This document shows positions 26,777 to 34,423 of a stretch of DNA of 64,000 bases, in pieces. How positions within the stretch are numbered: position 1 is the first letter of the stretch; every line of letters starts with the position of its first letter. A program made the translations under genes and the position numbers. This stretch comes from Adhaeribacter_A terreus (GTDB lineage Bacteria; Bacteroidota; Bacteroidia; Cytophagales; Hymenobacteraceae). The notes beneath the pieces were generated by a model. That model had not been told where the DNA came from and searched no databases. It saw nothing but the letters and a program-made list of their open reading frames with translations. Location of the stretch: NCBI RefSeq assembly GCF_042657365.1, contig NZ_JBHSKT010000010.1, positions 62,001 to 126,000 on the forward strand, read 5' to 3'.

Positions 26777-29024
26777 ACAACTTCACCGTTCTTAACCGTA
26801 AACTATTTGTAACCACCGAAACGGAACTCAGCGCCATGGCGGCTCCGGCGATCATTGGGTCGAGGAGGAATCCGTAGGTGGGGTAAAGCACGCCAGCGGC
26901 AATGGGAATTCCGATCACGTTGTAGATGAAGGCCCAGAATAGGTTTTGCCGTATGGTGCGGACCGTGGCGCGGGAAAGTTTAATGGCTTTCGGAATATGG
27001 TTCAAGTCGGAGTGCATGAGCGTGAGTTGGGCAACTTCCATGGCAATGTCGGTGCCTTTGCCCATGGCAATGCTTACGTCGGCGCGGGCCAGCGCTTCCG
27101 AATCGTTGATGCCATCGCCAACCATGCCTACGATCTTACCTTTCCGCTGCAGTTCCTGCACAAAATTTCCTTTATCTGCAGGCATTACCCCGGCTTTGAA
27201 ATGGGAAATACCAACTTGTTCCGACACAGCTCTGGCGGTGGCTTCGTTATCGCCGGTTAGCATGTAAATTTCCAGGCCCAGGTTTTTGAGTTCGGAAAAG
27301 GCGGTTACGGAAGTATCTTTGATGGCATCGGCAACGGCAATTACGGCTACGGTCTGCACATTTTCGGCGAAAAACAGTACCGTTTTGGCTTCGGCTTCTA
27401 ATTTTAAAGCGATTTTTTCCAGTTCGGCATCAGTCAGGATCAGGTTTTCGTTCAGCAGTTTTTTATTGCCGATCAGGTAACTTTTGCCGTTCACGTTACC
27501 TTTTACGCCGCGACCGGTTATACTCTGGAAATTCTCCACCGGCACTGCAGGCACATTTTCAGCTTTCAGGCTATTTACCACCGCCGTGGCCAATGGGTGT
27601 TCCGAAGCTGCTTCTAAGGAAAGTAAAACCGATTTCAATTGACTGACATCCGCAATTTTAGCGTTCCATTTTATATCGGTAAGTTCGGGTTTGCCTTTGG
27701 TGATGGTGCCGGTTTTGTCCAGGATCAGCGCATTCATTTTGTAGGCATTTTCCAGGCTTTCAGCATCTTTTATCAGAATCCCGTTTTCGGCGCCTTTCCC
27801 TACGCCTACCATAATGGCGGTTGGTGTGGCAAGACCCAGCGCGCAAGGACAGGCAATAATAAGCACCGAAACGAAGGCCAGAAGCGCATGACTCAGCTCC
27901 GAAGTTCCTCCGAAGATCATCCAGACCACAAAACTCAACAGCGCAATACCAATGACTACGGGCACAAAAATGCCGGCAATTTTATCGGTGAGTTGCTGCA
28001 CAGGCGGTTTGGAATTCTGGGCGTGCTGCACCGATTTGATGATCTGCGCCAGCACGGTGGCCCCTCCTACTTTCCGGGCTTCTATCTGCAAACTGCCTTT
28101 CTGGTTTAAGGTGCCGGCAAAAACCGCCGCGCCCGCCGTTTTTGAAACCGGAAGCGGCTCGCCGGTCAGCATGCTTTCGTCCAGAAAAGATTCGCCCTGC
28201 ACCACTTTACCGTCAACCGGAATTTTCTCACCCGGCCTGATCAGCAAAATATCGCCCATAAGCACTTCTTCAATTTTTATCTCGGTTTCCGTACCGTTTT
28301 CCAGACGCTTTACCGTTTTGGGCTGCAGCCCCATCAGTTTTTTAAGCGCCGCCGAAGTCTTGGATTTAGCCCGTTCTTCCAGCAATTTTCCCAGCAAAAT
28401 AAACCCGACGATCACCGCAGCCGCTTCAAAATAAATGGGCGCATCCAAACCCCGGCTCTCGAAATATTGTGGATAAATAGTATTGAAAGCGCTGAAAATA
28501 AAGGCAATGCCGGTACTCAAAGCCACCAGCGTATCCATGTTCGCTTTGCCGTGTCTGGCTTGAGCAAAAGCGCGTTTAAAGAACGGCCAGCCAAAACCGA
28601 AAACCACCGGCAAGGTCAACAGCAACTCGATCCATTTTAAGGTTGGCGAAGGATGGTGAAAACTCATACCCAAAACCGCCACCGGAACTGCTAAAAGCAA
28701 AGCGCCGATTGTCCGTTTTTTAAGCGTAGCATAATCTTTTATGCGTTGCTTTTCCAGCGCTTCCACGTCGGCTTCGGAAGGCTCAATGAGCAGATCGTAG
28801 CCAATGCTTTGGATAACCTTCTGCATTTTTTCCGGCGTAATTTCCTGCGGGTAGTACGTAACCGTAGCATTCATGGAGGCAAAGTTTACCTGCGCCTTTT
28901 CTACGCCCGGCTGGCTTTGCAACATGCTTTCCACGCTCGCCGAACAGCCTGCACAGGTCATGCCGGTTACCGGGAAAGTGGTTTCTATTATATCGGTATC
29001 AGGAGTTTTATCGATGGTTTCCAT
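26775..29024 (-). CDS. copA: Copper-exporting P-type ATPase
   Basis: 749 aa from the ATG at 29024 (METIDKT). One N-terminal HMA domain with GMTCAGC (Cys24, Cys27), eight membrane segments, the CPC ion motif IACPCALGLATPT, the phosphorylation site DKTGTITKG and hinge MVGDGINDSEAL. These are the marks of P1B-1 Cu(I) exporters. A longer frame begins at 29054, but that ATG lies inside a -7 promoter box (29052-29059), so the inner start is used. The start codon sits in a partial ATAGCG repeat (AAAAACGCTATGG). Neighbour on the same strand upstream is an HMA-AraC regulator, which fits a copper resistance pair. Confidence 0.93.
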   Translation of the reverse strand: METIDKTPDTDIIETTFPVTGMTCAGCSASVESMLQSQPGVEKAQVNFASMNATVTYYPQEITPEKMQKVIQSIGYDLLIEPSEADVEALEKQRIKDYATLKKRTIGALLLAVPVAVLGMSFHHPSPTLKWIELLLTLPVVFGFGWPFFKRAFAQARHGKANMDTLVALSTGIAFIFSAFNTIYPQYFESRGLDAPIYFEAAAVIVGFILLGKLLEERAKSKTSAALKKLMGLQPKTVKRLENGTETEIKIEEVLMGDILLIRPGEKIPVDGKVVQGESFLDESMLTGEPLPVSKTAGAAVFAGTLNQKGSLQIEARKVGGATVLAQIIKSVQHAQNSKPPVQQLTDKIAGIFVPVVIGIALLSFVVWMIFGGTSELSHALLAFVSVLIIACPCALGLATPTAIMVGVGKGAENGILIKDAESLENAYKMNALILDKTGTITKGKPELTDIKWNAKIADVSQLKSVLLSLEAASEHPLATAVVNSLKAENVPAVPVENFQSITGRGVKGNVNGKSYLIGNKKLLNENLILTDAELEKIALKLEAEAKTVLFFAENVQTVAVIAVADAIKDTSVTAFSELKNLGLEIYMLTGDNEATARAVSEQVGISHFKAGVMPADKGNFVQELQRKGKIVGMVGDGINDSEALARADVSIAMGKGTDIAMEVAQLTLMHSDLNHIPKAIKLSRATVRTIRQNLFWAFIYNVIGIPIAAGVLYPTYGFLLDPMIAGAAMALSSVSVVTNSLRLRTVKL

Positions 29025-29034
29025 AGCGTTTTTA
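29021..29034 (+). repeat. ATAGCG repeat, partial copy holding the copA start
   Basis: Only the CCATAGCGTTTTTA half is present; read on the reverse strand it supplies the copA ATG. Confidence 0.5.
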
Positions 29035-29051
29035 TACGGTGGTGAACGGTA

Positions 29052-29059
29052 CAAAAGTA
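29052..29059 (-). promoter_or_regulatory. -7 box of copA
   Basis: The reverse strand reads TACTTTTG, 27 bases before the copA ATG. Confidence 0.6.
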
Positions 29060-29135
29060 ATGGCTATTGCTACGGAAAGCGTTATAGAATTGTGAGTTTG
29101 AATTATAGAATTAGTGAATGAAAGAAAAATGCTTT

Positions 29136-29260
29136 TTCGGATTTATTTATCCGAAAACTACCTGTAGCGGATTTATCAATCCGCGTTTTTGAGCGTATGA
29201 GCAGCAAACGTGGGTCAATAGACCCGCCACAGGCTACTTCCGGATTTATAAATCCGGAAG
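29136..29260. repeat. BIME-like cassette of four palindromes, core GGATTTAT
   Basis: Four palindromes: 29136-29155 (TTCGGA...TCCGAA), 29167-29184 (GCGGA...TCCGC), 29212-29225 (GGGTCAATAGACCC) and 29237-29260 (CTTCCGGATTTA/TAAATCCGGAAG, perfect over 24 bases). The right pair is an inverted copy of the left pair with matching linkers (CTACCTGTAG and, reversed, GTAGCCTGTGG). It fills the copA-regulator gap (29060-29336). A related cassette lies at 57810-57923. Confidence 0.85.
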
Positions 29261-29336
29261 AGCTGCTAATGAATTTTGAGAGTGCTACTTTTTGAATTTT
29301 CAGGGTTTTGAGACAAAAAAAGATACGGTTTTATAA

Positions 29337-29385
29337 AAAATAACTCTGATTGCCACGGTTTTAACCCGTGGCAATCAGAGTTATT
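29337..29385 (-). terminator. Long-stem terminator overlapping the AraC-type gene stop
   Basis: ATAACTCTGATTGCCACGG and its complement CCGTGGCAATCAGAGTTAT pair over about 19 bases around a TTAA-like loop, followed on the reverse strand by a T run. The stop codon of the regulator (29381-29383) lies inside the stem. Confidence 0.8.
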
Positions 29386-29950
29386 TCCCCACCTCATCCA
29401 GCGGTTTTCTATTATGCGCCTTCAGTTTTTTAAAAGCCGTTGGCGTGAAACCGGTAACTTGTTTGAACTGGCTGGAAAGGTGCGCTACGGAACTGTAACC
29501 GAGTTTGTAGGCCATTTCGCTGAGGCTCAATTCGTCGTAAACCAGCCATTCCTTTACTTTTTCGATCTTCTGCAGAATGATGTAGCGCTCGATAGTTACG
29601 TTTTCGGAAGAGGAAAAAAGCTGGCTTAGGTAGTGGTAATCTTTGTCTAGATGCTCGGCGATCAGGTCGGAATAATTCTGCAGGCGGGATTCGGGTTCCT
29701 GAATAAGCTGGATGATGTAGTTTTTGATCTGCTCTACCTGCCGCGCTTTTTTGTCTTCAAGCAACTCAAAACCGGCTTCAGCCAATACATTTTTAATTTG
29801 TTCACGGTCTGCGTTTCCGGTTACGGTGGCTTCGCCGAGCGCAATTTCGTTTACCTCCAAACCCAGCTTTTCCAGCTCATCTTTTACCACGCGCACGCAA
29901 CGTTGGCAAACCATATTTTTAATGGCTAAATGGTGCTGTTCTTCGGGCAT
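29381..29950 (-). CDS. AraC-type regulator with N-terminal HMA-like metal domain
   Basis: 189 aa. Residues 1-65 resemble a heavy-metal-associated domain: KNMVCQRCVRVVKDELEKLG with a CxxC pair (Cys15, Cys18), then VTGNADREQIKNVLAEAGF. Residues about 85-185 form an AraC-family DNA-binding domain, with SLSEMAYKLGYSSVAHLSSQFKQVTGFTP as the second helix-turn-helix signature. The likely job is to sense Cu or a similar metal by the CxxC pair and control copA, which is next downstream on the same strand. This is inference from fusion and position. The gene has its own strong terminator, so it is a separate unit from copA. Confidence 0.85.
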   Translation of the reverse strand: MPEEQHHLAIKNMVCQRCVRVVKDELEKLGLEVNEIALGEATVTGNADREQIKNVLAEAGFELLEDKKARQVEQIKNYIIQLIQEPESRLQNYSDLIAEHLDKDYHYLSQLFSSSENVTIERYIILQKIEKVKEWLVYDELSLSEMAYKLGYSSVAHLSSQFKQVTGFTPTAFKKLKAHNRKPLDEVGK

Positions 29951-29979
29951 AAAAACGGTAGGGTTTCGGGGTAAAAAAG
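29951..29979 (-). repeat. ATAGCG repeat variant (CGGTA form)
   Basis: Reads AAAAACGGTAGGGTTTCGGG then TAAAAAAGT on the + strand. It fills the 31-bp gap right before the ATG of the AraC-type gene. Confidence 0.6.
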
Positions 29980-29981
29980 TA

Positions 29982-30662
29982 TTAATCGTGGTAGTGGCTG
30001 GCTTCGTAGCTGAAGTTAAAACCGACCTTTTGGTTGCGACTTATCTGTTGATTATCAAGCTTTTGTTTCACCGTTATGGTCCGCATATCATCTATATTAC
30101 GGGCCATAAGATCGTTATTTACGGCCGCAATTATGGCGCTTTCCACCATCAGTAATATGGCTTCTTCGTTTAAAACATTACGGGCAATATCCTGGTACCG
30201 CAAATTGAGCTGATCTACTCCCTCGAGGTAAAAATGATTCTCGATATTGATCAGTAACCGGCCTAACAAATATCCCGGATCGTTCATACGACCATATTTT
30301 ATTGAATCGGCCATGAAGTTGTAAGCCATGATATGCCCGAAGAACCGACGTTTGAAATCAGCTTCCACGTATTCGGTTTTCATCAGATCGTAGTCTTCAG
30401 GGAAGGTAACCACGTTGGAATGCATCACAAAAACGAGCAGGTCGCCGGAAATTTTTATGTGGAATTCAAACTCGCTTACGTCGCGGTATTCGATCAGAAC
30501 GGAAGAATCGAGGGAAGTTACGCGATCGCTGAGCTTTTTTACCAGATCGATGGAAATTTTACGGAACTGATCGAAGGCTTGCTTTGTGTTCCGGTAAATG
30601 GCTTGTTTAGCCGACGATTTCTGTCTGAGACCTTCAAAAATGGCGTCGAGTCTGTCCTCCAT
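29982..30662 (-). CDS. Conserved hypothetical protein, 226 aa
   Basis: I do not recognise a family. The protein is soluble, mixed helix/strand and without signal peptide or membrane segment. It begins with a basic helical stretch (AIFEGLRQKSSAKQ) and contains ISGDLLVFVMHSNVVTFPEDY and FKRRFFGHIMAYNFMADSIKYGRMND. It ends 31 bases before the AraC-type gene on the same strand and could share a transcript with it. No metal motif is visible. Confidence 0.65.
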   Translation of the reverse strand: MEDRLDAIFEGLRQKSSAKQAIYRNTKQAFDQFRKISIDLVKKLSDRVTSLDSSVLIEYRDVSEFEFHIKISGDLLVFVMHSNVVTFPEDYDLMKTEYVEADFKRRFFGHIMAYNFMADSIKYGRMNDPGYLLGRLLINIENHFYLEGVDQLNLRYQDIARNVLNEEAILLMVESAIIAAVNNDLMARNIDDMRTITVKQKLDNQQISRNQKVGFNFSYEASHYHD

Positions 30663-30763
30663 AAGCTGCTTTTAGAATTTGAAAATTTAAAGTTAAGGAA
30701 TGCTGACTAAAACATACCCTATTCCGGAGAAATTGGTTTTTAAAAATTTTGCACTGCAAAGTG

Positions 30764-31966
30764 TTATTGAATTATTCCTTCGGCTTCCAGTTTTTGCAAG
30801 GTTTCCTGATCAAGGCCGGCGAGTTTCTGCAGTACTTCCCGGGTATGCTGGGCGTAATGCGGGGGCGGCAACAAATGATCATTCATAGGTTTTTCGAGCT
30901 TAAACGCTACCGTTTTTAAACCTGAAAGTCCATTTTCTGCATAATCTGTCTTGAATTGTAACGCTTTGGCTGCATCTCCGGAAAGAGCTTCGGAAACAGA
31001 CCGGACGGCTCCGGCCGGCACAAAACGCTTTTCCAATTCGGTGAGTAAATATTCCAGCTTAAAACCCGCGATCAGCATTTTTAATTTTTCGTTGAGCACC
31101 AGCCGGTTTTTTACGCGCGCACTGTTTTTACTGAATAAAATGTCTTCCGCAATTTCCGGTTGGCCCAAAACCAGGCATAAATTCCGGAACTGCCGGTCAT
31201 CTCCGATGGCTAAAATAAGTTGTTTCTGATCTTCGGTGGTAAAAATGGTGCCATAAGGAACGATATTCGGATGTTCGGAGCCGGCGCGTTGCGGCTCAAA
31301 ACCGGCTACCAAGTAGTTGGTACCCTGATTGGCCAGTGAAGTTAATGCCGCATCGAGCAAAGACATCTGCACCAGCTGGCCTTTCCCGGTTTTTTCGCGC
31401 ATATATAAAGCCGTAAGCAAACCTTCTTTTAACTGGTGCGCGGCAAAAAGATCGACAAACGCAACCGGCATTTTGGTAGGTAATCCATCGGGTTCGCCGT
31501 TCAGGTACATCAGCCCGCTTTCCGCCTGGATCACGGCATCGTATCCGGCTCTTGGGTTTTGGGTGCCGTAACCGGTAATGTGGCCGTAAAGCAGTTTTGG
31601 GTTGATTTCGGATAGCGTTTTATAATCTACCCGCAATTTTTCGGCGTCTCCGGGTTTGTAGCTGGCAATTACGATGTCAGCCTGCGCCGTAAGTTTATGT
31701 AGAATTTGCAGCCCGGCTGTTTTTTTCAGGTCTAAAGCTACCGATCTTTTGCCCCAGTTAGCGCAGGAAAAATAGGCTGAAATATCGGTTTCCGGATTTT
31801 CGGAGCGGGCTTTCCATTTGCGGGTTACATCGCCTTGCGTGCCGGTATTCTCTATTTTTATAACGGTAGCGCCGAGTTCAGCAAAAAATTGCCCTACGCT
31901 CGGACCAGCCAGTACGCTGGCAAGTTCGAGCACTACAAGTCCGGAAAAAGGTTGTTCAGCTTGCAT
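30764..31966 (-). CDS. Class III CoA-transferase (CaiB/BaiF family)
   Basis: 400 aa, normal length. Such enzymes move CoA between carboxylic acids through an aspartyl-CoA intermediate. Signatures: LVVLELASVLAGPSVGQFFAELGATVIKIE at the N-terminus, then SVALDLKKTAGLQILHKL, YGHITGYG, and the catalytic aspartate probably in AGYDAVIQAESGLM (about 138-151). The C-terminal part, HYAQHTREVLQKLAGLDQETLQKLEAEGII, is also typical. Substrate cannot be told; the neighbours (a hypothetical gene and an M48 protease) give no hint. Confidence 0.88.
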   Translation of the reverse strand: MQAEQPFSGLVVLELASVLAGPSVGQFFAELGATVIKIENTGTQGDVTRKWKARSENPETDISAYFSCANWGKRSVALDLKKTAGLQILHKLTAQADIVIASYKPGDAEKLRVDYKTLSEINPKLLYGHITGYGTQNPRAGYDAVIQAESGLMYLNGEPDGLPTKMPVAFVDLFAAHQLKEGLLTALYMREKTGKGQLVQMSLLDAALTSLANQGTNYLVAGFEPQRAGSEHPNIVPYGTIFTTEDQKQLILAIGDDRQFRNLCLVLGQPEIAEDILFSKNSARVKNRLVLNEKLKMLIAGFKLEYLLTELEKRFVPAGAVRSVSEALSGDAAKALQFKTDYAENGLSGLKTVAFKLEKPMNDHLLPPPHYAQHTREVLQKLAGLDQETLQKLEAEGIIQ

Positions 31967-32020
31967 AGAATAAGAAAAACCAACCGTTACGGATTGGTTT
32001 TCATAAGTGATTTAAAACAC

Positions 32021-32050
32021 AAAAACGGTAGGGCAAATTACGTAAAAACT
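32021..32050 (-). repeat. ATAGCG repeat variant (CGGTA form)
   Basis: AAAAACGGTAGGGCAAATTA followed by CGTAAAAACT; degenerate. It lies between the M48 gene stop and the CoA-transferase start. Confidence 0.4.
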
Positions 32051-32063
32051 CGCCACGTGGCAT

Positions 32064-33155
32064 TTATTCTACCGACTTTCCTTTCAGTTTTTGCCAGTAA
32101 TATTGCAGCGAATCGTTTGGTTGTACCTGAAATTTCCGGCTGGCAATTTCGGTTTTCAGGTAATCGATGCGGGAATCGAGAACCGGGTGCGTGCTTAAAA
32201 ATTCCGGCAGATCTAAATTCCCTTTCTGGTCTTTCAAAGCACTGAAAAGCCCTACCATACCGTTCGGATCGATGCGTTTTTGTTCCAGCAATTTTAGTCC
32301 CGTCATATCGGCTTCTTTTTCCAGTTCCCGGTTATATTCCAGCGATTTCAGACTGTTGGCGTTTTCAGCTACCACCACCATAATGCCATTCACATCGCCA
32401 AAAAGCAGGGAAACCAGGAAGTAACTTGACAGATTCCGAAACAACGCTTTCAGCGAATGGCGATGCTGCAAATGGGCATTTTCGTGGGCCATCAGGCCGG
32501 CAAATTCCTCGTAACTATCGGTAAGGTGAATGATCGGTTCGTAAACCACAATGTGCCCACCAGGAACTGCAAATGCATTCGCCTGAGAATTTTTCACGAC
32601 AGTAACGCTTACTTTTCCGTTTTGCGGACTGGCGTGCAGCAGGTTAAAAAAACGCTGGGCATAAATAGTTTTGACGGAATCTTTTTCTTCCGCTTCGAGC
32701 ATGCCATCGATCAGGGCCTGGCCTAATTTTACTTCGGCGCTTACCGGTAAATTTTCGGCTACAATTTCTGCGGTTTTAGGAATAAGCCAGAAATATGCTC
32801 CGGCAACCAGCAACACAAAAACCGCCAGCACACTTAAAAGCGGCAACGGATCTCCGGAAATCAAAGAACCATAGCGCGAACCTGCAAAAACAGCTTTCGG
32901 GTATTTTTCCTTTAATGCGCCGAAAAAGGCCGGATCTTTCACTTCCAGATATTCAGGCGGCGAAGCGGCATATTGCAGTTCTACCAGTTCGTCATCGTTA
33001 AAATCGTTGCGTCCAATCAGGTTTATATCCCAGATCCGCAGGAAATCCGCATCAGTCGGGGAAGTAAGTTGAAATTCTGTGGGCAAAAATGTTACCGAAA
33101 CGGGCAGGCCCGCACTGGTTTTTCCGTTAAAATATAAGCCTTGAAATTCGGCCAT
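32064..33155 (-). CDS. M48 family metalloprotease
   Basis: 363 aa from the ATG at 33155 (the frame can open at a TTG three codons earlier, directly after the upstream stop). One membrane segment (about 105-125) anchors the protein. Zinc ligands are in LMAHENAHLQHRH (HENAH at about 224-228), with the third ligand in the following REKEADMTGLKLL-like helix. M48 proteases act in envelope quality control. It follows the DUF898 gene with 9 bases or less between them, and this pairing is common for the two families. Confidence 0.9.
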   Translation of the reverse strand: MAEFQGLYFNGKTSAGLPVSVTFLPTEFQLTSPTDADFLRIWDINLIGRNDFNDDELVELQYAASPPEYLEVKDPAFFGALKEKYPKAVFAGSRYGSLISGDPLPLLSVLAVFVLLVAGAYFWLIPKTAEIVAENLPVSAEVKLGQALIDGMLEAEEKDSVKTIYAQRFFNLLHASPQNGKVSVTVVKNSQANAFAVPGGHIVVYEPIIHLTDSYEEFAGLMAHENAHLQHRHSLKALFRNLSSYFLVSLLFGDVNGIMVVVAENANSLKSLEYNRELEKEADMTGLKLLEQKRIDPNGMVGLFSALKDQKGNLDLPEFLSTHPVLDSRIDYLKTEIASRKFQVQPNDSLQYYWQKLKGKSVE

Positions 33156-33164
33156 AAGCTGCAA

Positions 33165-34142
33165 TTATACCAGGTCAAGATTCAGAATATCGGAAACGTC
33201 TTCCATAGTAGCATCAATGCCATCGGTTTGGGCTTGTTCCAGATTTTCGAGGTCTAAATTACAGAACAATTCGCAGTTATTAATCACGTAACGCATGGTA
33301 CGAACGGTAACCAACGGCGTGCCTAAACCCAAAGTAAAGATCACGATCAGGATGTTTCCGGCCAGAAGTTTAAAATAACCGGCACCATTCACGTTGGCTT
33401 CCAGGCGCGAATAATTACCATTCTGCTCAATTAAAATATTGTTGAAATAGAAGCGGTGCAATTCAGCCATGTACCCGAACAAGTAAATTCCCAGCGTGAA
33501 CATGCTCAGGAAATAACCTTTCAGGTGGATCATGAACAATTCGCTGCCTTCGCCATCGAACTCAAAACGAATATTTCCGATGCGGATATTGCCTACAATT
33601 TTCTTCCGCAGCGCTACAGCAAACCAGGAAGAATAAATACCCAAAGTAATAATAGACAAAAACATACCTTTTATGCAGGTAACGTAAATCTCTTTCAGGC
33701 TGGCGGTGAAGGCAAAATGGATACCGCGCCAGGAAGTGCGGGAAAGGCGGTAGCGCATGGAACCGTAAATAGCTACCGGAATTAAGGCGGCCAAACCAAA
33801 ATAAAAGAAGAACATACCGCCTAAAATCAGGCCTTTAGAACCAGAAAAGACGCAAGCCATGAGTACGCCATAGAGCACCGCAAACACCAGCATGGCTTTT
33901 ATAAATCCTTTGAACATTTCTTTTCCGGTACCATGAAATTTAAAGCGGCTGCCGGCAAATTCGGTTTTCTGGTACAGGTATTTCAGTTTTTCGGCTTTGG
34001 CCCAGGGATAATAAACGCCGAAGGTAACCACGGTTAATACCCAGTTTGGTAACTGAATACCGAATAATTCGGAGCTTTTGCCTTTAAACTCAAAGGTTTG
34101 CGGCACTTCTGCCGCCGGAGAAGGCTGGTAAATTTCTTCCAT
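33165..34142 (-). CDS. DUF898 (YjgN-like) membrane protein
   Basis: 325 aa, about six membrane segments. The YjgN/DUF898 signature repeats: FEFKGKSSELFGIQLPNWVLTVVTFGVYYPWAKAEK near the N-terminus, and FDGEGSELFMIHLKGYFLSMFTLGIY in the middle. RFKFHGTGKEMFKGF is also typical. Function unknown. It forms an operon with the M48 protease just downstream and has a -7 box 41 bases upstream. Confidence 0.88.
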   Translation of the reverse strand: MEEIYQPSPAAEVPQTFEFKGKSSELFGIQLPNWVLTVVTFGVYYPWAKAEKLKYLYQKTEFAGSRFKFHGTGKEMFKGFIKAMLVFAVLYGVLMACVFSGSKGLILGGMFFFYFGLAALIPVAIYGSMRYRLSRTSWRGIHFAFTASLKEIYVTCIKGMFLSIITLGIYSSWFAVALRKKIVGNIRIGNIRFEFDGEGSELFMIHLKGYFLSMFTLGIYLFGYMAELHRFYFNNILIEQNGNYSRLEANVNGAGYFKLLAGNILIVIFTLGLGTPLVTVRTMRYVINNCELFCNLDLENLEQAQTDGIDATMEDVSDILNLDLV

Positions 34143-34182
34143 AAATTGAGTGGGGATGATTGTTTTTAGATTGCTTGATTTT

Positions 34183-34190
34183 CAAAGATA
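34183..34190 (-). promoter_or_regulatory. -7 box of the DUF898-M48 operon
   Basis: The reverse strand reads TATCTTTG. A TTTG 14 bases upstream (34205-34208) may be the -33 element. Confidence 0.55.
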
Positions 34191-34279
34191 AAAACTAATT
34201 GTAACAAAGCAAATCCAGCCATTGCTATAAACACCATTTACTTTCTTTGCCTCAAAACCTACCATTTCACCAGCAAAGC

Positions 34280-34308
34280 ACTTTTTAGCCGAAAAACATA
34301 CCGTTTTT
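34280..34308 (+). repeat. ATAGCG interspersed repeat (ACCG variant)
   Basis: ACTTTTTAGCCG then AAAAACATACCGTTTTT, about 90 bases upstream of the DUF898 promoter. Confidence 0.7.
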
Positions 34309-34326
34309 ATTATCAGATTCACCACC

Positions 34327-34356
34327 ACTTTTTCTACCTGAAATCCTAGCGTTTTT
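34327..34356 (+). repeat. ATAGCG interspersed repeat, copy 11
   Basis: ACTTTTTCTACCTG then AAATCCTAGCGTTTTT; follows the previous copy by 18 bases in the same orientation. Confidence 0.8.
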
Positions 34357-34363
34357 AAAAACA

Positions 34364-34393
34364 AAAAACCACCGGCCAGAAGCCGGTGGTTTT
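34364..34393 (-). terminator. Terminator of the PKD-like T9SS gene
   Basis: AAACCACCGGC pairs with GCCGGTGGTTT around CAGAA, flanked by A and T runs, 31 bases past the stop. Confidence 0.85.
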
Positions 34394-34423
34394 CCCAGTA
34401 TGATTACTACTTAACTACTTTAC

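Noticed and set aside
29136..29260. CRISPR-like look of regularly spaced palindromes
   Set aside because: Repeats are palindromes with different outer bases and no equal-length unique spacers; no cas genes in the window.
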